64,000 bases of DNA, from assembly GCA_963974725.1 (NCBI GenBank), contig CAXBFC010000001.1:1-64000 (forward strand). The letters run 5' to 3'. This stretch comes from GCA-2684655 sp963974725 (GTDB lineage Bacteria; Planctomycetota; UBA1135; UBA2386). Position numbers and translations under genes: made by a program. Below are positions 52,210-59,358 of this stretch, in pieces (positions within the stretch are counted from its first letter, which is position 1; each line of letters starts with the position of its first letter). The notes beneath the pieces were generated by a model. That model saw nothing but the letters and a program-made list of their open reading frames with translations, made no database searches and was not told the origin of the DNA.

Positions 52210-53454
52210 CTACTCCGCCGCCGGCACCAGGCGGTAGATCTTGCCCTGCTTGCCGATGTAGACCGTCATCAGCAGTTCGCCATCAGGCTCTTCGGCATAA
52301 CTGGACGGCGGGAACTTGGCGTTCTTCAACTTGACCACTTCGGCCACGCCATCCTTGCCTTCGCGGCAAGCCCATGCGCGCTTGGTGATGAAGTCGGCGT
52401 AGACGAAGAAGCCCTGCAAGCCAGGGATCTTCTTGCCGCGGTAGACGTGGCCGCCGGTGATCGACACGCCTTGCTGATGGGTGTAGCTCGCAACCGGCAG
52501 GATATGCCCCTTGGGCGTCGGCAACTTGCTGCGGCGCTTGCCAAACTCCTCGTGCGCTTCAAAGCTGTTCCAGCCGTAGAAACCGCCCTTGACCAAGATA
52601 TCGACCTCTTCGATGCGGCCTTGGCCGACGTCGGCGGCCCACAGTTTGTTGGTCTCACGATCGAACGACATGCGCCAGATGTTGCGCAAGCCATAGCACC
52701 AGATCTCGCCGCGCGCGCCCTCGGTGCCAACGAACGGATTGTCCTTCGGAATCGCGTAGGGCTGCTCCGGCGACGCCTTGCTGACATCGATGCGCAGCAC
52801 CTTGCCAAGCAGCATCGCCAGGCTCTCGGCGTTGCCGTATGGGTCGTTGGCCGCGCCGCCATCACCAAACGTGATGTAGAGCATACCGTCCGGGCCGAAC
52901 AGGATCGTGCCGCCGTTGTGGTTGCCAAACGGCTGGAAGACTTCCATCACCCGCAACTCCGTCGACAGGTCGACGGACTTCTTGCCGGCAACGTCTTGGA
53001 CCGTGTACCGGGCGATGATCGACTGGCGATCGCTCTTGCGCTTGCCGCGCGCCATCGGCTCGCTGCGCGGCTCGATCCTCTCGGACCAATAGGTCCACAC
53101 GAAGTGGTTGTTGGCGTAGTCCGGGTCGAACTGAAACCCGAGCAGCCCCTCTTCCCAGTTCTCGGTGAGCACCTTGTCATTCAAATCGAGAAACACCTCG
53201 CGCTCCGACTTCTGCCCATCCCGCGGTATCCGGTAGATGAAGCCACGCTGAGACACGACGTAGGCCGAAGCTGGGTCCGTATCATGGAACGCGACGAACA
53301 ATGGCTGCACGAACGGCTCCTGACCCGGGAACGCATCCTCGTAGTCAATGGCGGGACCTCGGCTGGGACTGACCGTCTCCTGTTGGGCGTGGCACGGAAG
53401 CGCCAGGGCAGTGGCGAGAGGCAGCAACGAGACGTAACGGAGAAACGCGGGCAT
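52210..53454 (-). CDS. PQQ-dependent sugar dehydrogenase (soluble glucose dehydrogenase type)
   Basis: A 414-residue exported protein from ATG 53454 (YVSLLPLATALALPCHAQ); the frame to 53838 overlaps the SGNH gene. Motifs of the soluble GDH/Hhip propeller are clear: VVSQRGFIYRIPRDG, EEGLLGFQFDPDYANNHFVWTYW, NHNGGTILFGPDGMLYITFGDGG, VLRIDVSKASPEQPYAIPKDNPF, EIWCYGLRNIWRMSFDRETNKLWAADVGQGRIEEVD, HVYRGKKIPGLQGFFVYADF. It would oxidise aldoses in the periplasm with PQQ. It starts 2 bases after the stop of the SGNH lipoprotein gene, so both belong to an operon headed by the metalloprotease at 56770. Confidence 0.92.
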   Translation of the reverse strand: MPAFLRYVSLLPLATALALPCHAQQETVSPSRGPAIDYEDAFPGQEPFVQPLFVAFHDTDPASAYVVSQRGFIYRIPRDGQKSEREVFLDLNDKVLTENWEEGLLGFQFDPDYANNHFVWTYWSERIEPRSEPMARGKRKSDRQSIIARYTVQDVAGKKSVDLSTELRVMEVFQPFGNHNGGTILFGPDGMLYITFGDGGAANDPYGNAESLAMLLGKVLRIDVSKASPEQPYAIPKDNPFVGTEGARGEIWCYGLRNIWRMSFDRETNKLWAADVGQGRIEEVDILVKGGFYGWNSFEAHEEFGKRRSKLPTPKGHILPVASYTHQQGVSITGGHVYRGKKIPGLQGFFVYADFITKRAWACREGKDGVAEVVKLKNAKFPPSSYAEEPDGELLMTVYIGKQGKIYRLVPAAE

Positions 53455-53456
53455 AT

Positions 53457-54224
53457 TCAGTTGGATGGATGCGGACGATCTGGCGAACCCTGCAGGGTTT
53501 GCCATGCGGCACGCTGCAGATACGAAGCGACGGTTTCGGACAAACCGGCCGTGTAGGCAAGGCCTATGGGTGACTGACCATGCAGTGCGCCGAACATGGT
53601 GCAAGCGGCAAGATAAGTACCGGCGAGAGTCGGGTGGCGATCGTCCCGCATGCGCAGCAGGAGATCTGGACGTTCGGTGGTGACGAGCGCAAACGCGGAC
53701 CCGACCGGAACGACCAGCGCATCGAGCTGCTCGCCGAGATCCGAATACGCCTTCTGCAACGGCTCGGTCATCTCGGGCCGCGACGAGTACGCCCACGTCA
53801 TCAGCAACACTGGCTGCGCCCCGTTGTCGCGAATCCAATCGGCGTATTCTGTCGCTGCGGCGCGAAACCTGGCCGCGTCGTTGAGCGGTTCCAAACTATG
53901 CCCCTGCAGCACCACGGCATCGAACGTCTGTTCGGCCAATCGCTGGCGCAAGCCTTCGCGATGCTCGCCGAGACGACCACCGGAGAGGGTCATGCTGCGG
54001 GCCACAGCGCGCCAACTGGGCCCACGCGCCGCGCGCACAAGCTTGCGATAGTGATTGTGCAGGCTGTTGTTGTAGTAGGTGAAGCTATTGCCAACGAACA
54101 ACACGCGGCGCGGCTGCAGCGGGTCGGGCGTCGTGCGCACGACCGGCGCCGAGTGGCACGCAGTAGCGACCAAAACGAGCAGGAGACCAGCAATCGTCGA
54201 TCGCATCCGCGCCGATCCACTCAT
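53457..54224 (-). CDS. SGNH/GDSL hydrolase-like lipoprotein
   Basis: A 255-residue protein with a lipobox (LVLVATAC, Cys23). It has the SGNH pattern: FVGNSFTYYN with the nucleophile Ser47 in G-N-S, a Gly in the strand before SLEPLNDAARF, and the D-x-x-H in RDDRHPTLAGTYLAA. This variety (starting VLFVGNSFTYYNNSLHNH) is common in Bacteroidota and planctomycetes and is presumably an esterase or acetylhydrolase at the outer membrane or in the periplasm. Its ATG overlaps the stop of the metalloprotease gene as ATGA (54221-54224), and the sugar dehydrogenase gene follows after 2 bases. Confidence 0.85.
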   Translation of the reverse strand: MSGSARMRSTIAGLLLVLVATACHSAPVVRTTPDPLQPRRVLFVGNSFTYYNNSLHNHYRKLVRAARGPSWRAVARSMTLSGGRLGEHREGLRQRLAEQTFDAVVLQGHSLEPLNDAARFRAAATEYADWIRDNGAQPVLLMTWAYSSRPEMTEPLQKAYSDLGEQLDALVVPVGSAFALVTTERPDLLLRMRDDRHPTLAGTYLAACTMFGALHGQSPIGLAYTAGLSETVASYLQRAAWQTLQGSPDRPHPSN

Positions 54225-56770
54225 CGGCCAATGCCAATCGGGGAACCCGGTGGCGATTCGAGCGCCGGCGCACGCTTCGGTTCGCGGTCTTGACGCTCCA
54301 GGAACGACTTGATGCGCCGACTCATCGCCATGTTGTGCGATCGCGCCGCGGTGTCGTTCGCATCGGCCGCCCCCATAACCGCGGCCTTGGTCGCAATATG
54401 GGCCAAATACTCTTCCGCCAATGCACGCACGTTGGCCGACGCACCCGGGTTGTTCGCGAGGTCGATCAGCCGATCCACGGCCACCGCCTGCACCGTGCGC
54501 TGCAATCCCCGCAGCAGGCTGTTCTCCGCAGGAACCTCCGGAAAGACCGTGACCGTCAATTCGTAGAGCACGTTCACGAAGGTGACCCCCTGACCATCGC
54601 CGCGATTCTGTAGCCGCGCCGCCCGCTGTGGGTTGAGCAACCCGCGGATCGTCATGTCGGCCGCCACCGCCGCCATCGCCATCGGGTCGAGCAACTGCCC
54701 GGTACTGCGCGGGAATCGCTCGGCCGTGCTGGGATGTCCCGGAGGTGCCGGCGGAATGCGCGCCAAGACACGCGGGTTCAATTGTAGGAACTCGGGCTTG
54801 AGCGTGCCGAGCACGGCCGTCAAAGCCCGCCGCTGCTGATCTTCTGGAATCGGCGCGGTCGCCAGCTGCCCGTCTCCCTTGACCGCGTGCCGGAAGTCGA
54901 CACCCCCCACCATCTTGGTCGCGGCTTCTAGTTGAAAGCGGTGATGCAGGTACAACGGCACCAACGTGTCCTCGAGCGTCGCCAAGGTGGCACCGGGTCG
55001 CAACGCGTCGATCCCGAACTTGCGCAGCCCGATCGCCCGCACGCGGATTTCGGACTCCAACTGCAGCACCGGATCATCCCCGTTGTCCCACAAACTCGCA
55101 CGCGGATGGCCAGTCGCCGCCGAACGCGCATCTTGATCCGTCAAGAACACGAAACCCTTGCGCAAGCCAACCCGCACGATGCGGTCCAGTTCGGCGGCCT
55201 CATCGGCGCCTTCATGGAACTGCGCATAGCCGTAGACGATCGCCCACGTGTCGTATTGACCAATGCCGACGTCATAGGCGGCGGAGAAGTCCAATTCGCC
55301 GTTGTTGACCGAAACCAATGGCGCCGGGTAGTCCATCACGGACTCGCGCCCGTAGGTGCTCGCCGCAAAGTTGTGCGACAAGCCAAGCGTGTGCCCCACT
55401 TCATGCGCAGCCAATTGCCGGATGCGCATCAGCGCGACCTTCTGGGCGAGATCATCATCATCGACGATCAAGTGGCCCGCAGAAGGCGATGCCGCGGCCG
55501 CACACGCACCTTGCTCGGAGTATGGCGACTGCAAACCAATGAACTTCATGTGGTCCTGCCGCACGCGCAGCGAGCCGAGCAAGACGTTGCCCTTGATGAT
55601 CTCGCCGGTCCGCGGGTCGCTGATGCTCGCGCCATACGACCAACCGCGCGTGCGCCGATGCACCCAGTGAATCATGTTGTAGCGAACATCCATCGGGTCG
55701 GCGTCGGCCGGCAAGATCTCAACCTGGAACGCGTTCTTGAAGCCAGCGGCGGCAAACGCGTCGGCCCACCACATCGCACCTTCCTTGAGCGCCGAACGCA
55801 CCGGCTCCGGCGTGCCCGGATCGATGTAGTAGACGATTGGCTCGACTGGTTCGCTCACGGGCTCTTTGGGGTTCTTCTTCGCCAAGCGATGGCGCGCGAT
55901 GTAGTGCCGATGCATCGACTCGCCAATTGGCGCCGCGTAGTCCTGGAACTGCGGACCGAAGAAGCCGATGCGCGGATCAAACTGGCGCGGTTGGTATTGC
56001 TCATCCGGCAAGCGGATGAAGCTATGGTGCTGACGCAGCGACACTGCGTTGCCGTTCGCGGCGCGCGAAACCTCTCGGTTGGGCTTGCTGCTCGTGAACG
56101 TCAACAGCACTTCCACTTCGCTGTTGTCCGGAAACGCTTTGGTGCGCTCGAGCCACAAGGCACTGCGCGCCTTGTCGACTTTGTAGCTGGCCTTGGCACC
56201 CCCCAAACGACCAGCGGCATTGGTCGCGTCGCGCACGACGAACTCGGTCGCGTCTACCACCACGGCATCGCCGGTCCACGCCTTGACCGGCAACGACGCT
56301 ATCACCGACGGCGCGAATGACTCCGCCACCGCCAATCGCTCGCGCGGGTTCTCGGACATCGCACGGAAGCGCAGGTTCTTGGCCATGACCAACACCTTCT
56401 TGCCGGCGCGACGGAATTCGATGACGTGCTGCGGGCCAAGCGAACCTCGATCGAGGCCGATCGGGTTGGAGCCAAGGCCTGATGCTTGCGCGGTGGCATA
56501 GAGCAACTCTTCCCCGAACGCGGACAGCTCGAAGTAGATGCGATCCTCCTTGCGATCGACGTGCATGGCGACGAAGCCAGGCAGGTGCTGCATGTCCTTG
56601 GTGAAGGCCTGGATCGACTTGTCGGCCTCGGCCTTCTGGAGATCGGGCTTCTTGAGATCGGGCTTCTGCTGATCTGGCTTCGGGACGTCCGCTTGCGACG
56701 GGACTGCCTGGGCAAGCAACGCGAGAGCAGAGAAACACGCGGGAACTAGGCGACGCATGCATAGACGCAT
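54221..56770 (-). CDS. Secreted zinc-dependent metalloprotease (DUF5117/DUF4953 type)
   Basis: An 849-residue exported protein (ALALLAQAVPSQA); ATG 56758 is an alternative start. The metal site is AAHEVGHTLGLSHNF: His456-Glu457, His460 and His466, the long metzincin-type HExxHxxGxxH. Flanking parts match the DUF5117 N-domain (HVIEFRRAGKKVLVMAKNLRF) and the DUF4953 C-part (DYPAPLVSVNNGELDFSAAYDVGIGQYDTWAI). The mature N-terminus carries KPDLxK-type pentapeptides from a 3 x 15 bp repeat. It is the first gene of an ATGA-coupled operon with the SGNH lipoprotein and the sugar dehydrogenase. The function is presumed periplasmic or extracellular proteolysis. Confidence 0.92.
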   Translation of the reverse strand: MRLCMRRLVPACFSALALLAQAVPSQADVPKPDQQKPDLKKPDLQKAEADKSIQAFTKDMQHLPGFVAMHVDRKEDRIYFELSAFGEELLYATAQASGLGSNPIGLDRGSLGPQHVIEFRRAGKKVLVMAKNLRFRAMSENPRERLAVAESFAPSVIASLPVKAWTGDAVVVDATEFVVRDATNAAGRLGGAKASYKVDKARSALWLERTKAFPDNSEVEVLLTFTSSKPNREVSRAANGNAVSLRQHHSFIRLPDEQYQPRQFDPRIGFFGPQFQDYAAPIGESMHRHYIARHRLAKKNPKEPVSEPVEPIVYYIDPGTPEPVRSALKEGAMWWADAFAAAGFKNAFQVEILPADADPMDVRYNMIHWVHRRTRGWSYGASISDPRTGEIIKGNVLLGSLRVRQDHMKFIGLQSPYSEQGACAAAASPSAGHLIVDDDDLAQKVALMRIRQLAAHEVGHTLGLSHNFAASTYGRESVMDYPAPLVSVNNGELDFSAAYDVGIGQYDTWAIVYGYAQFHEGADEAAELDRIVRVGLRKGFVFLTDQDARSAATGHPRASLWDNGDDPVLQLESEIRVRAIGLRKFGIDALRPGATLATLEDTLVPLYLHHRFQLEAATKMVGGVDFRHAVKGDGQLATAPIPEDQQRRALTAVLGTLKPEFLQLNPRVLARIPPAPPGHPSTAERFPRSTGQLLDPMAMAAVAADMTIRGLLNPQRAARLQNRGDGQGVTFVNVLYELTVTVFPEVPAENSLLRGLQRTVQAVAVDRLIDLANNPGASANVRALAEEYLAHIATKAAVMGAADANDTAARSHNMAMSRRIKSFLERQDREPKRAPALESPPGSPIGIGR
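56636..56680. repeat. 3 x 15 bp tandem repeat encoding KPDLxK pentapeptides
   Basis: Units at 56636, 56651 and 56666 (type CTTGAGATCGGGCTT), in frame just after the signal peptide of the metalloprotease. Confidence 0.92.
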
Positions 56771-56844
56771 ATCCGCACGAACCTCGATGCGAATACGGAA
56801 TCACGCCTACAGCCAAAACGTGACGCTCAGGGCACAATCGAGTG

Positions 56845-58119
56845 ATGCCCAGCCCACCTCTTCCTACCTCGCTGCTGCATGCCACCCTGGCGATTCTGCT
56901 CACGGTAGCAACTGGCAACGCGCAAACCCCCGAGTCGCGGTTGCCCAGCGACCACAAGGACTTTGGCTTGCCGCACCCGGACGCGACCTGGGCGCCCTAC
57001 GCCGAGGCAGAAGACCATGTGTGCAACCGGATCTTCCGGCTGCTGTATCTGAGCGAGTGCATTCCCACAGTCGTCGCCTCGGCACTGCCGCGCGAACATG
57101 CGAACGCAGAAGCGTTCTACGTCGCGGGCTGGTACTTCAAGAAGCGCAAGGGCGAGGCACGCGATCGACGCCTGTTCGGCGGCGACGGTCGGCAACTACC
57201 TGCCGAAGGTTTGCCGCAAGCAGACGCGACCCGCTTGCAAGGCTGGTTGCAGGCAGTGGACGGCGACGTGTTGCGCGAGTTGCGCAGTCGCCCGCGCGCA
57301 GCGGTGTGGTTTCAGCATGACTTGTTGCGTTACGCGCGCCGGTTGCTCGACGTGAAGCAGCACCCGGAGCTGCTGCAACCGCTGCTCGCGTGCGCCCAAC
57401 GCGTCGCCTTGCCACGCGCAATGCTGCAAGGCGATGCGGTGCGCACCACGACCTACGAGCAAGTTGCCAGCCAGCTGCCTGGCTTCGATCCAAAACGGTC
57501 GATCGAGGTCGCGCGCGAGTCGAGCCGCCTGTTTGACGCGGAATACCAGCAGGTGTGGTCGACGGTGCACTTGGTGATTCCGGACCTGCAAGCAGAAGCG
57601 GTCGCCGCGTGGTTGACGGCCGGCAAGCAACGCACCCGATTGCCGACGCAGTCGACGGCACTGCTGTTGCAAGGCATCGTCGCGATCGATGACCAAGGAA
57701 ACCCGTGCGCAACCGATCTGGTGATCGAGGTCCGCACGCAACGCTTGCGCAATCGCAACCCGTTGGCGTTCGACAACCCAACCACCACTCGCGACGGCGT
57801 CGACTTCGCCGTGTGGTCGCTGGCACGGCGCGCCATCCGCGACGCGGATGCCTCGGTCCATCAGGTGCCCTTCGCCGCGTTCCGCAGCATCGACATGGAG
57901 AGCCAGGCGCTGTTCCGCGACTACGGCTCGCGCAAGCACACGACGTATGCGGCGCAGTGCACGCTGTGTCATCGCCGCAGCAATACGCCGGACGAGGCGA
58001 TCGCGGGCTTCAGCGCGCTGCGGACCTCCAGCAAGCCCGCGCCGGCCCAGCCGGGCGCCCGGAAACGGCTAGCCGAAGGCGAGATGTTGCGCTTCCTGGA
58101 CAAGCTGTCCGGCAAGTGA
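56845..58119 (+). CDS. Exported protein with C-terminal CxxCH haem motif
   Basis: About 424 residues from ATG 56845 (GTG 56842 is one codon earlier), with a signal peptide (ATLAILLTVATGNAQ). Most of the protein is helical and I do not recognise the family: DHVCNRIFRLLYLSE, PREHANAEAFYVAGWYFKKRK, LRYARRLLDVKQHPELLQPLL. Near the end, HTTYAAQCTLCHRRSNT holds one CxxCH (residues about 373-377), so a covalently bound haem is likely. A late Met in EGEMLRFL could be the second ligand. The pattern hints at a periplasmic electron-transfer or peroxidase-like role (inference). It is divergent from the metalloprotease operon and 37 bases upstream of the thioredoxin-like gene. Confidence 0.6.
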   Translation: MPSPPLPTSLLHATLAILLTVATGNAQTPESRLPSDHKDFGLPHPDATWAPYAEAEDHVCNRIFRLLYLSECIPTVVASALPREHANAEAFYVAGWYFKKRKGEARDRRLFGGDGRQLPAEGLPQADATRLQGWLQAVDGDVLRELRSRPRAAVWFQHDLLRYARRLLDVKQHPELLQPLLACAQRVALPRAMLQGDAVRTTTYEQVASQLPGFDPKRSIEVARESSRLFDAEYQQVWSTVHLVIPDLQAEAVAAWLTAGKQRTRLPTQSTALLLQGIVAIDDQGNPCATDLVIEVRTQRLRNRNPLAFDNPTTTRDGVDFAVWSLARRAIRDADASVHQVPFAAFRSIDMESQALFRDYGSRKHTTYAAQCTLCHRRSNTPDEAIAGFSALRTSSKPAPAQPGARKRLAEGEMLRFLDKLSGK

Positions 58120-58156
58120 CCTTGGGTCTGGGCGGAAATGGCGGCACAATGTCATC

Positions 58157-59278
58157 ATGACGCGCCATGCATCCGCAATCTTGCTCGCCTCGATGGTTGC
58201 TGCCGGCCTGCAGGCCTCCCTGCCGGCGCAGGCAATCACGTGGTGGGACAAGGATTTCGACCAAGCTCTCACCGCTGCCAACGACAAGCCGGCCAAGATG
58301 GTGCTGCTCTACTGTTGGCAAGACAAGCACGACACCTGCGCCGCGATGTTCGACGGCACCATGGGCGACAAGAAAGTCAGCGCGAAGCTGGCTGACTTCC
58401 TGTGCATGGGCGTGCAGAACAACGAAGCCGGGCGGGCCGTTTGGCAGCGCTACAAGGTCGCTTCGGTTCCGACGGTGTACTTCATTGCTCCGGATGGCGC
58501 CATCGTCGACGTGCTGCCTGGCTACGTGCCGATCGAGCAGTTCCTCGCCGACATCGATCGCATTCGAGCCGGCACGGACACGATCCAAGCGCTGCGCGAA
58601 CACCAGAAGCAGAAGCCTGAAGACATCAAGCAGGCGCTGAAGCTGGTGCAGAAGCTGCGACTGGCGAGCGACATCAAGGGTTCGCACGCGGTCATCGACG
58701 CGATGATCAAGGTCGACCCGAAGGGCAAGTCGGAGGAAGTCGCCGAAGCAATGCTGTGGAAGATCAGCGATGAGACGTTCCGCGACGATGTGCCCCCGGC
58801 GGAATACGACCTCAAGGAGCTGCGCCTGTTCTTGAAGTCGCAACGCAACAAGCGCGTGCTGTTCCTCGGCTATGACCAGATGGCATCGGCGCACTACCGG
58901 CGCGAGGAGCTGAAGGATGCGGCGGCGGCGGCGATGAAGGCATGGAAGAACATCCCCGAGGATCAAGTCATCGACTGGGGCCAGCGCATGTGTGGCATCG
59001 CCTACCGGCGCTGGAAGGATCTCGACAAGGCCAACAAGCGCACGCTGAAAGACGTTCTCTCCATCAGCAAGAAGACGTTGGCCGCAGTCGAAGCGCGCCA
59101 CAAGAAGCAGCCAGACGCGACGTTCCTGGGCAATGCGATGTATCTGCACGCCGCCGTGCTGATCGTAAACAAACAACGCAAGAAGGCGCTAACGCTCATG
59201 GACGAAGCGATCAAGATCGACCCAAACAACAAGAACCTGGAGCCCGCCAAACAGAACTGGCTCAAAGGCAACAAGTAG
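58157..59278 (+). CDS. Secreted thioredoxin-like plus helical repeat protein
   Basis: A 373-residue exported protein (SMVAAGLQASLPAQA). Residues about 28-135 are a thioredoxin-like domain of the DUF255/thioredoxin_7 sort: WWDKDFDQALTAANDKPAKMVLLYC, then the cis-Pro strand VASVPTVYFIAPDGAIVD. The active-site region reads YCWQDKHDTC, so Cys53 and Cys61 are spaced seven apart instead of C-x-x-C, and classical reductase activity is doubtful. The rest is helical and TPR-like (AVLIVNKQRKKALTLMDEAI). Its stop is followed at once by a REP pair. It is downstream of the haem-motif gene and may be co-transcribed with it. Confidence 0.75.
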   Translation: MTRHASAILLASMVAAGLQASLPAQAITWWDKDFDQALTAANDKPAKMVLLYCWQDKHDTCAAMFDGTMGDKKVSAKLADFLCMGVQNNEAGRAVWQRYKVASVPTVYFIAPDGAIVDVLPGYVPIEQFLADIDRIRAGTDTIQALREHQKQKPEDIKQALKLVQKLRLASDIKGSHAVIDAMIKVDPKGKSEEVAEAMLWKISDETFRDDVPPAEYDLKELRLFLKSQRNKRVLFLGYDQMASAHYRREELKDAAAAAMKAWKNIPEDQVIDWGQRMCGIAYRRWKDLDKANKRTLKDVLSISKKTLAAVEARHKKQPDATFLGNAMYLHAAVLIVNKQRKKALTLMDEAIKIDPNNKNLEPAKQNWLKGNK

Positions 59279-59280
59279 TC

Positions 59281-59358
59281 TTGTTAGTACTGTGCCAGGC
59301 ACAGTACTAACAAGTTCGTCGCGCGCTGAAGGTGTTACTTCTGTGCCTGGCACCGTAC
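59281..59358. repeat. REP doublet between two convergent genes
   Basis: The first unit (59281-59313) is a perfect 16-bp inverted repeat around one central base. The second unit GTGTTACTTCTGTGCCTGGC, from 59332, is the same as that at 21611 next to the RAYT. The pair is separated by 18 bases. The second unit supplies the last codons (RCQAQK) and the TAA stop of the minus-strand gene. Confidence 0.93.
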
